Shown here one piece after another: positions 34,697 to 44,436 of a stretch of DNA of 64,000 nt (the stretch's first letter is position 1; each line of letters starts with the position of its first letter). The stretch comes from Gammaproteobacteria bacterium (lineage in GTDB: Bacteria; Pseudomonadota; Gammaproteobacteria; JAABTG01), in NCBI GenBank assembly GCA_034522055.1, contig JAXHLS010000002.1, positions 3,243,549-3,307,548 on the forward strand, in the 5' to 3' direction. The notes under the pieces were generated by a model. That model was given only the letters and a program-made list of their open reading frames with translations, was not told the DNA's origin and did no database searches. The translations under genes were made by a program, and so were the position numbers.

Positions 34697-34735
34697 CAGC
34701 TCGTAGGTTGGGGTGAGGAACGAAGCCCAACAAGG

Positions 34736-36277
34736 CTACTCCTCGGCGGCACCCCAGCCGCCGCCGCCGGGGGTCTCGATGGCGAGGCGGTCGCCGGGGT
34801 GGGCGGTGAAGGTGGTCTTGGACGGCAGGGTCCGGTCGTTCAACAGGTTGCGGCCGGGGCTGCCGTCGCCGCCGCCCGCGAGGCCCCAGGGGGGGTGGCG
34901 GCGGCGCTCCGTCAGCAGGGTGACGGTGGCCTCCTGCAGGGAGGTCATCTCTCGTACCAGGCCGTCGCCGCCACGGCGCCGGCCGGCGCCCCCGGAACCC
35001 CGGCGCAGGGCGTAGCGGGTCACCCGCAGGGGGTAGCGCATCTCCAGGGTCTCGGCGGGGGTGTTGAGGGTGTTGGTCATATGGGTCTGGACACCGTCCA
35101 GGCCACCGCCGTCCCGGCCTGCCCCCATGCCGCCGCCGATGGTCTCGTAGTAGTCCCACGGGGTCTTGGTCTTCCGGGCCCCCATGGCCAGGTTGTTCAT
35201 GGAGCCATGGCTGGCGGCGGGGATGCGATCCGGCAGGGCCGCCGCCAGGGCCCCCAGCACCGCATCGACGATGCGGGTGCTGGTCTCGACGTTGCCTGCG
35301 GCCACCGCCGCCGGGCGGCGGGCATTCACCAGGCTGCCGGCGGGAGCGGCGATGGCGAGGGGGCGCAGGGCACCGTCGCAGGCCGGGGTGGGGGCGGGCA
35401 TCAGGCAGCGGAAGACATAGAACACGGCAGCCGCGGTCACCGACAGGGGGCAGTTGACGTTGCCGGTGACCTGGTCGTGGGTACCGGCGAAATCGACCGT
35501 GGCCGCGTCGCCGGCGATGACCAGTTGCACCCTTATGGGCAAGTCCAGGGTGCCGGCGCCATCGTCGTCCAGGATATCCGTAAAGGTGTAGCGGCCGTCC
35601 GGGATCTGCTCCACGGTCTGGCGGGCCAGGGTCTCAGCATAGGCGTTCAGGGCGCCGAGGGCGCTATCGAAGGCGCCTTCCCCCATGGTCTCCATGAGCC
35701 CCTGGAGCCGTTGGACGCCGCTCAGGTTGGCGCTCAGCTGGGCGATCATGTCGCCATGGCAGTCGGCGGCATTGGCGGTGGCGGCGCAGAGGTTGGCCAG
35801 GCGCTGGTCCAGCAGGCGACCGTGGCGGGCGATGAAGGTGGGTGGGATCACCAGGCCTTCCTCGTCCAGGGTGGTGGAGACGGGCATGGAACCCGGGGCC
35901 GTGGCTCCGATGTCCGCGTGGTGAGCGCGGTTGGCTACGAAAGCCTTGAGGCGACCGTGGAGGAACACCGGCGAGACCAGGGTGACGTCGGGCAGGTGGG
36001 TGCCCCCCATGAAGGGATCGTTGAGGATGAGGGTGCTGCCCGGCTGCCAGTCCTGTTCCCTCACGATGGCGGTCATGGCGTAGGCCATGCTGCCGAGATG
36101 AACCGGAATATGCGCCGCCTGGGCGCCCAGGCGGCCGGCATGGTCGAAGACGGCACAGGAGTAGTCGCGGCGGTCGCGGATGTTGGTGGACAGGGCGGTG
36201 CGTCGCAGCACCGCCCCCATCTCTTCGCATACCGCCTGGACGCGGCTATGGAACAGGCTGAGTTCGATGGCGTCCAT
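34736..36277 (-). CDS. hydantoinase B / 5-oxoprolinase beta-type subunit
   Basis: 513 residues, HyuB family: LILNDPFMGGTHLPDVTLV, NRAHHADIGATAPGSMP, TPWDYYETIGGGMGAG and the terminal TPGGGGWGAA are characteristic. These proteins usually form an ATP-dependent hydantoinase or oxoprolinase complex with HyuA, but no HyuA gene is adjacent, so the substrate cannot be set; HyuA may be elsewhere. The C-terminal part has an Arg/Gly-rich stretch (RRGSGGAGRRRGGDG) that is family-typical. It appears monocistronic between repeat-rich gaps. Confidence 0.88.
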   Translation of the reverse strand: MDAIELSLFHSRVQAVCEEMGAVLRRTALSTNIRDRRDYSCAVFDHAGRLGAQAAHIPVHLGSMAYAMTAIVREQDWQPGSTLILNDPFMGGTHLPDVTLVSPVFLHGRLKAFVANRAHHADIGATAPGSMPVSTTLDEEGLVIPPTFIARHGRLLDQRLANLCAATANAADCHGDMIAQLSANLSGVQRLQGLMETMGEGAFDSALGALNAYAETLARQTVEQIPDGRYTFTDILDDDGAGTLDLPIRVQLVIAGDAATVDFAGTHDQVTGNVNCPLSVTAAAVFYVFRCLMPAPTPACDGALRPLAIAAPAGSLVNARRPAAVAAGNVETSTRIVDAVLGALAAALPDRIPAASHGSMNNLAMGARKTKTPWDYYETIGGGMGAGRDGGGLDGVQTHMTNTLNTPAETLEMRYPLRVTRYALRRGSGGAGRRRGGDGLVREMTSLQEATVTLLTERRRHPPWGLAGGGDGSPGRNLLNDRTLPSKTTFTAHPGDRLAIETPGGGGWGAAEE

Positions 36278-36379
36278 GATCAGGCCGGGCCATGGCTCCC
36301 GGGGTGGCGGGGAACATGGCCGTCACGGGGCCGCGGTTGTAATGCCGGGCATTTCTTGAAAAGGTGATGGGCGGACATT

Positions 36380-36392
36380 AGACTAAGTCTAC
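36380..36392. promoter_or_regulatory. TAGACTAAGTCTA palindrome upstream of sodB
   Basis: A perfect 13-base dyad (TAGACT-A-AGTCTA) in an AT-rich patch about 240 bases before sodB, just upstream of the inserted repeat. An operator or Rrf2/IscR-like site is possible but not shown by sequence. Confidence 0.3.
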
Positions 36393-36436
36393 TTATTTGC
36401 TCGGGTATTCTTCCGGTCGCGGCCGGTCGGGGCCCG

Positions 36437-36567
36437 GGTAACTCTCATGGCGATGCGTGCCGCCCGAGATGATGAAAGAGGAGCGCGTATCGCCATGCTC
36501 GTTCCCTCACCCCATCCCTCTCCCAGCGGGAGAGGGGGAGATCGTGCTTCGCGACTTTCACGTTACG
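36437..36567. repeat. MITE-like intergenic repeat, copy 2 (short form)
   Basis: Same order of blocks as 7516-7714: GTAACTCTCATGGCGAT, GATGATGAAAGAGGAGCGCG, CATGCTCGTTCCCTCACCCC, GGGAGAGGGGGAG and GTGCTTCGCGACTTTCACG. It lacks the 75-base middle of copy 1, and its left hairpin arm has two mismatches. Confidence 0.65.
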
Positions 36568-36630
36568 CGAAGCTTCAAGAAAGCGGTCCTCCGATTGGAG
36601 GCCGTAACTCGCAAGTCAAAGGAGAAGTAA

Positions 36631-37206
36631 ATGGTACATGAACTGCCGCCGCTGCCCTATGAGAAGAATGCCCTCGAGCCCCACATCTCCGCCGAGACCC
36701 TGGAGTACCACTACGGCAAGCACCACCAGACCTATGTGACCAACCTCAACAACCTCATCGAGGGGACGGAGTTCGCGGACATGTCCCTCGAGGACGTCAT
36801 CACCAAGTCCAGTGGGGGCATGTTCAACAACGCCGCCCAGGTGTGGAACCACACCTTCTACTGGAACTGCCTGTCTCCCACGGGCGGCGGCGAGCCCGCC
36901 GGTGCCCTGGCGGATGCCATCGATGCCAAGTTCGGGTCCTTCGCGGACTTCAAGGAGGCCTTCACCAAGTCGGCGGTCACCAACTTCGGCTCCGGCTGGA
37001 CGTGGCTGGTGAAGGGGGCCGACGGTGGGCTCGAGATCGTCAATACCAGCAACGCCGCCACGCCCCTGACGGACGGTAAGACGCCGCTGATGACCTGCGA
37101 CGTCTGGGAGCATGCCTACTACATCGATTATCGCAACGCCCGTCCCAAGTACCTGGAGGCCTTCTGGAACCTCGTGGATTGGAACGCGGTGGCCGGCCGG
37201 CTCTGA
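36631..37206 (+). CDS. sodB: superoxide dismutase (Fe)
   Basis: 191 residues; dismutates superoxide in the cytoplasm. The four metal ligands are visible: His in [11 protein letters not shown], His in [10 protein letters not shown], and Asp and His in [12 protein letters not shown]. The FeSOD-type [13 protein letters not shown] signature supports Fe over Mn. ATG 36631 has AAAGGAGAAG upstream. It is followed by a hairpin terminator. Confidence 0.96.
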   Translation: MVHELPPLPYEKNALEPHISAETLEYHYGKHHQTYVTNLNNLIEGTEFADMSLEDVITKSSGGMFNNAAQVWNHTFYWNCLSPTGGGEPAGALADAIDAKFGSFADFKEAFTKSAVTNFGSGWTWLVKGADGGLEIVNTSNAATPLTDGKTPLMTCDVWEHAYYIDYRNARPKYLEAFWNLVDWNAVAGRL

Positions 37207-37231
37207 GCCCTTCCCTGCCATGAAGTGCCCG

Positions 37232-37260
37232 GGACGCCACCTTCGGGTGGCGTCCTGCTT
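37232..37260 (+). terminator. hairpin terminator after sodB
   Basis: Stem GGACGCCACC / GGTGGCGTCC with a TTCG-type loop, followed by TGCTT. The T tract is short, but the stem is perfect. Confidence 0.7.
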
Positions 37261-37388
37261 TGGGGCCGCCGCCCGGGCGTGACTTGTTTTGTAGCGCGTA
37301 GCCTGATTAACTATCCAACCCCTGTGGATTCCCGCGGCAGCTTCGTGCTGCCGCGTTTGCTTTGGATGATACGAAGAATCGGCGGAGT

Positions 37389-38558
37389 ATGACGGTCTTG
37401 TTCAATACCTACGCACGGCAGCCCGTGGCATTCGACCGCGGGGAGGGCGTGTGGTTGTGGGATACGGCGGGCAGGCGCTACCTGGACGGCGTCGCGGGTA
37501 TCGCGGTGTGTGGCCTCGGCCATGCCCATCCCGCCATCACCGAGGCGTTGCAGGACCAGGCCTCGCGTCTGGTGCATACCTCGAATCTCTATCAGATACC
37601 GTTGCAGGAGCAGGCGGGTGAGTTGCTCACCGCCCGGGCCGGCATGGAACGGGTGTTCTTCTGCAACTCCGGCGCGGAGGCCAACGAGGCCCTCATCAAG
37701 CTGGCGCGGTTGCATGGGCATCAGCGGGGCATCAAGTCCCCGGTCATCGTGGTGATGGACAACAGCTTCCACGGTCGCACCCTGGCCACCCTGTCGGCAA
37801 CCGGTAACCGCAAGGTCCAGGCGGGCTTCGAGCCCCTGGTGTCCGGCTTCCTGCGCGTGCCCTTCGGTGATTTGTCCGCCCTCGAGTCCCTGGCCCGGGG
37901 CGACAACGACATCGTGGCGGTGCTGGTGGAGCCCATCCAGGGCGAGGGTGGCGTGAACGTCTCCGGGGAAGGCTATCTGCAAGGTTTGCGTCAGCTATGC
38001 GACGACGCGGAGTGGCTGTTGCTGCTGGACGAGGTGCAGACGGGGATCGGCAGGACCGGCCACTGGTTCGGCCACCAGTATGAGGATATCCAGCCCGATG
38101 CCATGTCCCTGGCCAAGGCCCTGGGCAACGGCTTTCCCGTGGGCGCGTGTGTGGCCCAGGGGACGGCGGCGTCCCTGATGGGCCCCGGCAGCCATGGCAC
38201 CACCTTCGGTGGCAGTCCCCTGGCGTCGAGGGTGGTGTCGGCGGTACTGGAGACCGTCCATGAGTTGCATCTGGTGGAACGGGCCGGCGTGCTGGGGAGG
38301 CGGCTGCGGGAGCGTCTCAGCAGCGGCCTGGCCGGGCTCCCGGGCGTGGTGGAAATACGGGGGCGCGGTCTGATGATGGGCATAGAGCTGGACCGGCCCT
38401 GCGGCGAACTGGTGGCGCGGGGCCTGGAGCAGGGGCTGCTCATCAATGTCACCGCTCAGCGGGTCATCCGCCTGTTGCCGCCCCTGGTGATGAGTGACGC
38501 GGAGGCGGATCAACTGGCCGATGGTGTGATCCATCTGGTCCGGGGGTTCCTCTCCTAG
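37389..38558 (+). CDS. argD: acetylornithine aminotransferase
   Basis: 389-residue class III PLP aminotransferase of arginine biosynthesis (N-acetylornithine to N-acetylglutamate semialdehyde). It has [18 protein letters not shown], the [15 protein letters not shown] loop, [14 protein letters not shown], and the PLP-Lys in [17 protein letters not shown] 37389 has GGCGGAG immediately upstream and gives the family N-terminus. argF follows 2 bases after the stop, so the two form an arginine operon. Confidence 0.95.
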   Translation: MTVLFNTYARQPVAFDRGEGVWLWDTAGRRYLDGVAGIAVCGLGHAHPAITEALQDQASRLVHTSNLYQIPLQEQAGELLTARAGMERVFFCNSGAEANEALIKLARLHGHQRGIKSPVIVVMDNSFHGRTLATLSATGNRKVQAGFEPLVSGFLRVPFGDLSALESLARGDNDIVAVLVEPIQGEGGVNVSGEGYLQGLRQLCDDAEWLLLLDEVQTGIGRTGHWFGHQYEDIQPDAMSLAKALGNGFPVGACVAQGTAASLMGPGSHGTTFGGSPLASRVVSAVLETVHELHLVERAGVLGRRLRERLSSGLAGLPGVVEIRGRGLMMGIELDRPCGELVARGLEQGLLINVTAQRVIRLLPPLVMSDAEADQLADGVIHLVRGFLS

Positions 38559-38560
38559 CC

Positions 38561-39472
38561 ATGGCCATGCCGCGCCAACTCCTTTCCCTGCTGGACCTCT
38601 CGCCGGATGAACTCACCCGTATCATCACCCGCGCCAGCATCCTAAAAACCCTCCATCGTAGCGGCGACGTGTTCGAGCCCCTCAAGAACCGCACCCTCGG
38701 CATGATCTTCGAAAAGTCATCCACCCGTACCCGAGTCTCCTTCGAGGTGGGGATGCAACAGCTGGGAGGCGGGGCGCTGTTCCTGTCGCCGCGGGATACC
38801 CAGCTCGGCCGCGGCGAGCCGGTGGAGGACACCGCCCGGGTGTTGTCGCGGATGGTGGATGTGATCACCGTGCGCACCTTCGAGCACGCCAAGCTCGAGC
38901 TGTTCGCGCGCTATTCCCGGGTGCCGGTGATCAATGCCCTCACGGATCGCTTCCATCCCTGCCAGTTGCTCGCGGACATGGAGACCTACGCCGAGCACCG
39001 GGGAGACATCCGCGGTCGTACCGTGGCCTGGGTCGGGGATGGCAACAACATGTGTCACTCCTATATCAATGCCAGCCGCCAGCTCGGTTTCAAGCTGCGT
39101 ATCGCCTGTCCCGAGGGCTATATGCCGGACCCCGATATCCTGCAGACCAATGGCGACGCGGAACTGGTGCGGGACCCGAGGGACGCCGTCGAGGGGGTGG
39201 ACCTGGTGGTCACGGACGTGTGGGCCAGCATGGGCCAGGAGGGCGAGCAGGTGGAACGTGCCGCCCGCTTCGCGCCCTATCAGGTCAATGCCGGGCTGAT
39301 GTCCCGGGCCCACCCCGAGGCCCTGTTCATGCACTGCCTGCCGGCCCATCGCGGCGAAGAGGTGACGGTGGACGTGCTGGAGGGGCCCCAGAGCGTGGTG
39401 TGGGACGAGGCGGAGAATCGTCTCCACGCCCAGAAGGCGCTGCTGGAGTTCCTGCTGGTGGGCCCTGCCTGA
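38561..39472 (+). CDS. argF: ornithine carbamoyltransferase
   Basis: 303 residues; forms citrulline from ornithine and carbamoyl phosphate. It has the carbamoyl-phosphate loop [12 protein letters not shown], the FHPCQLLAD motif and the ornithine-binding [14 protein letters not shown] 38561 is 2 bases from the argD stop; an internal ATG six bases on is an alternative. It belongs to the same operon as argD. Confidence 0.96.
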   Translation: MAMPRQLLSLLDLSPDELTRIITRASILKTLHRSGDVFEPLKNRTLGMIFEKSSTRTRVSFEVGMQQLGGGALFLSPRDTQLGRGEPVEDTARVLSRMVDVITVRTFEHAKLELFARYSRVPVINALTDRFHPCQLLADMETYAEHRGDIRGRTVAWVGDGNNMCHSYINASRQLGFKLRIACPEGYMPDPDILQTNGDAELVRDPRDAVEGVDLVVTDVWASMGQEGEQVERAARFAPYQVNAGLMSRAHPEALFMHCLPAHRGEEVTVDVLEGPQSVVWDEAENRLHAQKALLEFLLVGPA

Positions 39473-39631
39473 TCCCATCCCCGGCCCAGGTGCGGTGCCG
39501 CGGCGTTTGGCCGTATACTTCGCGCCGGCCATCATGCCCGGCCCGTCGCGGGTACGACGGTCGTCGTGGCAGGGGGCACACATCATTCATTCTCGCGCCG
39601 GCCTCCATGTTCGGCGTGGCGGGGTAGACGC

Positions 39632-40387
39632 GTGCGCATTCTGGTCAGCAACGACGACGGTTATCAATCTCCGGGTATCGGGATCCTGGCGGCGACTCTG
39701 GCGGAAGTCGCCGAGGTCACGGTGGTCGCACCCGAGCGCGATCGCAGCGGGGCCAGCAACTCCCTGACCCTGACCCTCCCCATGCGCGCCCGTACCGCGC
39801 CCAACGGCTTCATCTACGTGGACGGCACGCCCACGGACTGCGTCCATCTGGCCATTACCGGGTTGTTGGACGTGGATCCGGATATGGTGGTGTCCGGGAT
39901 CAACGCGGGTGCCAATCTGGGGGATGATGTCATCTATTCCGGCACGGTGGCGGCGGCCATGGAGGGTCGTTTCCTCGGCCTGCCGGCGCTGGCCGTCTCC
40001 CTGGTAGGAAAAAGTGGAAACCATTTCGCCACGGCGGCGCGGGTGGCGCGCCAGCTGGTGGAAGAGGTGGCCGAGAGCCCCATGCCACCGAGCACCATAC
40101 TCAACGTCAACGTGCCGGACCTGCCCTGGGAACGCCTGCAGGGTATCCAGGTGACCCGGTTGGGTCATCGTCACAAGGCCGAGCCCGTGATCCCCATGAC
40201 GGATCCCCGCGGTGACACGGTCTACTGGGTGGGGCCTCCGGGGCCTGAGCAGGACGCCGGCGAGGGCACCGACTTCCACGCCGTGAACAATGGCTTCGTA
40301 TCCATCACGCCCATTCAGGTCGACCTGACCCGCTACAGTGCCATGGACGAGATGCATGAATGGGTGCGGGGCGTCGACCTCGGGTGA
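39632..40387 (+). CDS. surE: 5'/3'-nucleotidase SurE
   Basis: 251 residues. Metal-dependent nucleoside-monophosphate phosphatase with the NDDG N-terminal motif ([14 protein letters not shown]), [11 protein letters not shown] and [21 protein letters not shown]. The start is GTG 39632. It is the first gene of the conserved surE-pcm-nlpD-rpoS cluster, linked to stationary-phase survival. Confidence 0.96.
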   Translation: MRILVSNDDGYQSPGIGILAATLAEVAEVTVVAPERDRSGASNSLTLTLPMRARTAPNGFIYVDGTPTDCVHLAITGLLDVDPDMVVSGINAGANLGDDVIYSGTVAAAMEGRFLGLPALAVSLVGKSGNHFATAARVARQLVEEVAESPMPPSTILNVNVPDLPWERLQGIQVTRLGHRHKAEPVIPMTDPRGDTVYWVGPPGPEQDAGEGTDFHAVNNGFVSITPIQVDLTRYSAMDEMHEWVRGVDLG

Positions 40388-40410
40388 AGGCGAACCTGCG
40401 AGGTAAAGGC

Positions 40411-41046
40411 ATGACCTCCCAGCGCACCCGCGACCGATTGGTGGCGCGGCTGCGCGCTGCGGGCATCAGGGACGAGGGGGTGTTAGCCGCCATTGGCGTG
40501 ACTCCCCGCCACGTGTTCGTGGACGAGGCCCTCTCCAGCAGGGCCTACGAGGATACCGCTCTACCCATCAGCTTCGGACAGACCATCTCCCAGCCCTATG
40601 TGGTGGCCCGTATGACCGAGGCCCTGCTGGCCGATGGCCCCATCAACAAGGTGCTGGAGATCGGTACCGGCTGTGGTTATCAGACCTCGGTGCTGGCGCA
40701 GTTGGTGGACCGGGTATACAGCGTCGAGCGTATCGGTGCCCTCATCAATCAGGCGCGGGAGCGCTTCTATGCCCTCGGTCTTCACAATATCAAGGTCAAT
40801 CACAGCGATGGCAGCTGGGGTTGGCCCGAGTATGCCCCCTTCGGCGGAGTGCTGGTGACGGCGGCTCCCGCCGCGGTGCCCATGGAACTCTGCCAGCAAC
40901 TGGCCGACGGTGGGCGCATGGTGATACCGGTGGGTGAGCAGCATGGGTTACAGTACCTCAACGTCATCACCCGGCATGGCGATGAATTCAAACGCGAACG
41001 ACTCGAGGCCGTGAGTTTCGTTCCCATGCTGGGTGGGCTCCAGTAA
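40411..41046 (+). CDS. pcm: protein-L-isoaspartate O-methyltransferase
   Basis: 211 residues; repairs isoaspartyl residues in aged proteins using SAM. It has motif [15 protein letters not shown], the family motif [21 protein letters not shown], and [12 protein letters not shown] 40411 was chosen with GAGGT upstream; a GTG at 40384 overlapping the surE stop would add 9 residues. Confidence 0.96.
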   Translation: MTSQRTRDRLVARLRAAGIRDEGVLAAIGVTPRHVFVDEALSSRAYEDTALPISFGQTISQPYVVARMTEALLADGPINKVLEIGTGCGYQTSVLAQLVDRVYSVERIGALINQARERFYALGLHNIKVNHSDGSWGWPEYAPFGGVLVTAAPAAVPMELCQQLADGGRMVIPVGEQHGLQYLNVITRHGDEFKRERLEAVSFVPMLGGLQ

Positions 41047-41067
41047 CGATCCTCGCGGCGTTTGCTC

Positions 41068-41880
41068 ATGTCGCCGATACCATCCCTCATCAAACCGCTG
41101 CTGCTATTCTGGCTCGCCGCCATGCTGGCGGGCTGTGGCGGGTCGCCGGCCCGTGCCCCCGTCGAAGGGCGCCAGGCGCCGGTCGCCGAACGGCCGGCGG
41201 CCGGCGTCCATACCGTGCGCAAGGGCGATACCTTGTACAGCATCGCGTGGGCCCACGGTCTCGATTTTCGTGACGTGGCGCGCCGGAACGCCATTGCGCC
41301 ACCCTACCGGATCTATCCCGGCCAGCGGTTGTCCCTGACCGCGCCATCCGGGTCAGGGACGGTGGCCCGGCGTCCCCCGGCCAGGGAGACGCCGGCCAAG
41401 TCTGCGCCCTCTGTCAAGTCCCAGCCGCAGCCCGCGCCACCGGCCCGGAGTCCTCCAACCTCTGCAGCTCCCGAGACCGCCGGGAAACCCAAGTGGCGGT
41501 GGCCCGCGGCGGGCCGTCTGGAAGCGCGGTTCGATGGCGGCGGGGGCAACAAGGGCATTGACATCGTAGGCCTTCCCGGTACGGCGATAGTCGCTGCGTC
41601 GGCCGGCAAGGTCGTGTATTCGGGCGGTGGACTTCGAGGCTACGGCAAGCTTATTATCGTCAAACATAACAACACCCACCTGAGCGCGTACGCGCACAAC
41701 GAGCAGCTGCTGGTACAGGAAGGGGAATGGGTGGATGGAGGTCAGCTCATTGCCCGTATGGGGCAGTCCGGTACAACCCGGGTGAAGTTGCACTTCCAGA
41801 TTCGTCGTAACGGTCAGCCAGTCGACCCTTTGCTTTATCTTCCGGGGAAGAAACCGCCAGCGGAGAGAGCAGATGCTTGA
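41068..41880 (+). CDS. nlpD: murein hydrolase activator lipoprotein NlpD
   Basis: 270 residues: lipoprotein signal with lipobox MLAGC, LysM domain ([14 protein letters not shown]), Pro/Ala linker and a C-terminal LytM (M23) domain. The LytM catalytic Zn ligands are incomplete (KGIDIVG in place of HxGxD), as in NlpD activators that stimulate amidases at the septum without being enzymes. It overlaps the rpoS start by 8 bases; in enterics an rpoS promoter lies inside nlpD. Confidence 0.93.
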   Translation: MSPIPSLIKPLLLFWLAAMLAGCGGSPARAPVEGRQAPVAERPAAGVHTVRKGDTLYSIAWAHGLDFRDVARRNAIAPPYRIYPGQRLSLTAPSGSGTVARRPPARETPAKSAPSVKSQPQPAPPARSPPTSAAPETAGKPKWRWPAAGRLEARFDGGGGNKGIDIVGLPGTAIVAASAGKVVYSGGGLRGYGKLIIVKHNNTHLSAYAHNEQLLVQEGEWVDGGQLIARMGQSGTTRVKLHFQIRRNGQPVDPLLYLPGKKPPAERADA

Positions 41881-42922
41881 AAGAGACGAGGACAGGGATG
41901 AAATCCTGATGGTCGAGCGTGACGACGATACCGATATTATCGCCGATGGTGTCCTCGATGTGGACGACGACGGCGATACCGACCTCTCCGGCGACACCAT
42001 AGGAGCACCGGATATCCCAGCCGATTCCGACATGACACCAGGGGCTTCCAAGGCAACCACCTTCGGGCCTCGGGAGATGGCGGAGGGAGAGATGGATGCC
42101 ACGCGTCTCTACCTCGGCGAGATCGGTTTTTCCCCCCTCCTGACCGCCGAAGAAGAGGTGTACTTCGCGCGCCTCGCCCAGAAGGGTGACGATGCGGCGC
42201 GCAAGCGCATGATCGAGAGCAATCTGCGGCTGGTGGTGAAGATCGCGCGCCGCTACATGAACCGAGGGCTGGCGCTGCTCGATCTCATCGAGGAGGGTAA
42301 CCTGGGACTCATCCGGGCCGTCGAGAAGTTCGATCCGGAGCGCGGCTTTCGTTTCTCCACCTACGCCACCTGGTGGATCCGCCAGACCATCGAGCGGGCA
42401 CTGATGAATCAGACCCGCACCATCCGCCTGCCCATCCATGTGGTCAAGGAGATCAACGTCTACCTGCGTGCCGCCCGCAAACTGGCCCAGCAACTGGACC
42501 GCGAGCCGAGCCCCGAGGATGTGGCGGAGATGCTGGACAAGCCCATCGGTGAGGTCAAACGCATGCTTGGGCTGAACGAGCGCGTGACCTCGGTGGATGT
42601 GCCGCGGGCCCCGGACAACGACAAGTCACTGCTTGATTCCATTCCCGACGAGAACAACGCCGATCCATCCGTGTTGCTCCAGGACCGGGACGTGCAGGCC
42701 CATATCGAGTTGTGGCTCAGCAAGTTGAACGACAAACAGCGTGCGGTGGTGGAACGCCGCTTCGGTCTCTACGGGCGCGAGATAGCGACCCTGGAAGAGG
42801 TGGGGAACGAACTGGGCGTGACCCGCGAGCGGGTGCGCCAGATACAGATCGAGGCCCTGCGCAGGCTGCGCGATATCCTGGAGCGGGAAGGCTTCTCGGT
42901 GGAGACCGTCTTCGAGCCCTGA
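41873..42922 (+). CDS. rpoS: RNA polymerase sigma factor RpoS
   Basis: 349 residues; stationary-phase/general stress sigma-70 family factor. There is an acidic N-terminal region, region 1.2 ([21 protein letters not shown]), region 2 ([55 protein letters not shown] spanning about residues 115-170), region 3 and region 4 ([20 protein letters not shown], the -35-binding HTH). The ATG lies within the end of nlpD. Confidence 0.96.
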   Translation: MLERDEDRDEILMVERDDDTDIIADGVLDVDDDGDTDLSGDTIGAPDIPADSDMTPGASKATTFGPREMAEGEMDATRLYLGEIGFSPLLTAEEEVYFARLAQKGDDAARKRMIESNLRLVVKIARRYMNRGLALLDLIEEGNLGLIRAVEKFDPERGFRFSTYATWWIRQTIERALMNQTRTIRLPIHVVKEINVYLRAARKLAQQLDREPSPEDVAEMLDKPIGEVKRMLGLNERVTSVDVPRAPDNDKSLLDSIPDENNADPSVLLQDRDVQAHIELWLSKLNDKQRAVVERRFGLYGREIATLEEVGNELGVTRERVRQIQIEALRRLRDILEREGFSVETVFEP

Positions 42923-42934
42923 GTTCCACACCTT

Positions 42935-43306
42935 TCAAATCATCATCAGTCCCGCCGCGATCCTGCGGCCCTCGGCCAGCAGGATGTTGTAGGTTCGGCA
43001 GGCTGCTCCGGTATCCATCACCTCGAGTCCCACCTGACGGCGGATCAGCGGTTCCATGACGCGGGTATCCGGGAAGATCTGACGCGCACCCGTTCCCAGG
43101 ATTATGACCTCGGGCTCCAGGGCGAGGATGGCCTCGAGGTGCCGGGGTAACATCTCCCGCACATCCCCGGGACCCCAGTCCCGCACGAGCCCCCCCGGTC
43201 CGACGATGCATGATCGGGTGAGCCGCTCTTCGTTCACGACCACCTGGCCCACACCGTAGGATGTGATGGCGAACTGACTGTCGCCGCTATCGAGTTGTAG
43301 TTTCAA
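42935..43306 (-). CDS. Mth938-like (DUF498) domain protein
   Basis: About 123 residues of the Mth938/AAMDC family, small alpha/beta proteins with a deep cleft and no settled activity: ITSYGVGQVVVNEERLTRSCIV, EPEVIILGTGARQIFPD, VGLEVMDTGAACRTYNILLAEGR. The start is uncertain. Homology begins around a TTG at 43306, preceded by GGGG, while an upstream ATG at 43360 would add 18 residues that do not look conserved. It converges with rpoS (12 bases between stops). Confidence 0.8.
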   Translation of the reverse strand: MKLQLDSGDSQFAITSYGVGQVVVNEERLTRSCIVGPGGLVRDWGPGDVREMLPRHLEAILALEPEVIILGTGARQIFPDTRVMEPLIRRQVGLEVMDTGAACRTYNILLAEGRRIAAGLMMI

Positions 43307-43642
43307 GTGAACCCCGATGGTCGATGGTGATGAAGGCGGGTGCGTGCGATACCGCCTCAATGACTTCGATTAAATCACAGGGTGGTATCGATGAAAAACC
43401 CGGCCTCTCCGCGGAGTTCGTGAAAGGATATGTCCTCGCAATGATCGCCGCGTGAAGAATCGATTTCCCGGCGCGCATTTGGTCTTAACGAGGGTCGGTT
43501 GTTTTTCCTGGTGCCACGAATTTTGCTGAAGGGCGCGAAAACGTAGGTTTTGAAGGCTTCAACCTTGCATAGCGTGCACCGTGGACTAAAGTAAGCCTAG
43601 GTATGTAGGTCATGACGTTCATCATGGTGGGGGAGATTGAAG
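43307..43642. other. promoter region between Mth938-like and histone-H1-like genes
   Basis: Apart from the possible N-terminal extension of the minus-strand gene, no coding sequence is seen. TTGCAT (43565-43570) and TAAAGT (43587-43592), spaced by 16 bases, form a plausible sigma-70/RpoS-type promoter for the plus-strand gene. GGGGGAG at 43629-43635 is its ribosome site. Confidence 0.45.
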
Positions 43643-44221
43643 ATGGCTGTAACGAAAAAGGCGGCGACTAAGAAGGTCGTGAAGAAGACGGCGCTGGCGA
43701 AGAAGGCCGCTACGAGGAAGACGGCATCGGCGACCAAGGTGGCTCCGAAGAAGGCTGCTCCGAAGAAGAAGGCCGCTCCGAAGAAGGCCGCTCCGAAGAA
43801 GACCGCTCCGAAGAAGAAGGCCGCGCCCAAGAAGGCCGCCCCGAAGAAGGCCGCTCCGAAGAAGAAGGCCGCGCCCAAGAAGGCCGCGCCCAAGAAGAAG
43901 GCCGCGCCCAAGAAGAAGGCCGCGCCCAAGAAGAAGGCGTCGCCGAAGAAAAAGGCCGCGCCCAAAAAGAAGGCAGGGGCCAAAACCAAAGCCGCACCTA
44001 GTAGCGCCGCACCCGGGAGTGAAGGTGCGGCGGCAAAGGGGGCAGGGAGTGCGCTGCTGGCCCGCATGGAGCAGGCCAGGCAGAAGGCCATCGAGGCCTT
44101 CGCGGCCAAATGGGAACGTGAGTTCTGGCGCAACGAGAAGTTGAAGGAAAAGGCCAGAGCCTTGCGCCGCAAGGAACAGGCCCGTATCAAAAAGCTCGCG
44201 GCAGCCCAGAGAGGGAAATAA
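43643..44221 (+). CDS. histone H1-like Lys/Ala/Pro-rich nucleoid protein
   Basis: 192 residues from ATG 43643. Residues about 30-115 are a low-complexity array of AAPKK/KKAAPKKKAAP units, as in eukaryotic H1 tails, chlamydial Hc proteins and pseudomonad AlgP. After a spacer (SSAAPGSEGAAAKGAG) the last 60 residues are a charged helix (LLARMEQARQKAIEAFAAKWEREFW, then KLKEKARALRRKEQARIKKL), possibly a coiled-coil or DNA-binding tail. The expected role is DNA compaction or regulation by charge. The repeat is encoded by near-identical 15-18 bp units, prone to slippage length change. It lies close to rpoS. Confidence 0.8.
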   Translation: MAVTKKAATKKVVKKTALAKKAATRKTASATKVAPKKAAPKKKAAPKKAAPKKTAPKKKAAPKKAAPKKAAPKKKAAPKKAAPKKKAAPKKKAAPKKKASPKKKAAPKKKAGAKTKAAPSSAAPGSEGAAAKGAGSALLARMEQARQKAIEAFAAKWEREFWRNEKLKEKARALRRKEQARIKKLAAAQRGK

Positions 44222-44254
44222 TTCCGGCTCGTCCGCAGATATAGGCCCCGCCTG

Positions 44255-44270
44255 TCGGGCTGAAGCCCGA
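44255..44270. repeat. REP-like palindrome, unoccupied IS110 target
   Basis: TCGGGCTGAAGCCCGA followed directly by CCTACAGCCCGACC. The joined flanks of the IS110 element reproduce this sequence. Confidence 0.75.
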
Positions 44271-44327
44271 CCTACAGCCCGACCTACAAAGACAAGACAA
44301 CGCATCTTCCTGTGGCACGGATGTAGG

Positions 44328-44343
44328 TCGGGATTCATCCCGA
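44328..44343. repeat. REP-like palindrome
   Basis: TGTAGG, then TCGGGATTCATCCCGA, then CATTCAAAC. The identical context recurs at 46221-46236. Confidence 0.7.
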
Positions 44344-44436
44344 CATTCAAACCCGCCGCGCATACCTCACGCCGGGCCGGTACCACCCGCCAGCGCTGGG
44401 TGTCGGGCTGAAGCCCGACCTTGTATGTTGGAGTTA

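Larger units (their letters stand above)
34347..34735. other. repeat-filled intergenic region
   Basis: No gene seen. It holds a 134-base block (34468-34601) that recurs at 63485-63618, three REP-like palindromes (34551-34566, 34618-34633, 34681-34696) and half of the TAGGTTGGGGTGA element near 34702-34730. The region behaves as a landing pad for dispersed repeats between two minus-strand genes. Confidence 0.6.
36278..36630. other. intergenic region upstream of sodB with MITE-like repeat
   Basis: No gene. The central 131 bases are copy 2 of the MITE-like repeat. The final 60 bases before sodB include AAAGGAGAAGTAA, its ribosome-binding site. A GACATTAGACTAAGTCTACTTATTTG-type AT-rich stretch near 36373-36398, containing the dyad TAGACTAAGTCTA, could be a promoter or an operator. 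Confidence 0.5.
44222..44419. other. REP-rich gap left of the IS110 element
   Basis: No gene. It contains three palindromes (44255-44270, 44328-44343 and 44403-44418); the last is the one split by the IS110 insertion. The first, with its downstream CCTACAGCCCGACCTACA, preserves the unoccupied form of the target. Confidence 0.65.

Noticed and set aside
43622..44386. Long minus-strand Leu/Gly/Arg-rich frame opposite the Lys-rich gene
   Set aside because: It is the complement of the AAPKK repeat array; the plus-strand frame has the ribosome site and a sensible C-terminal helix.
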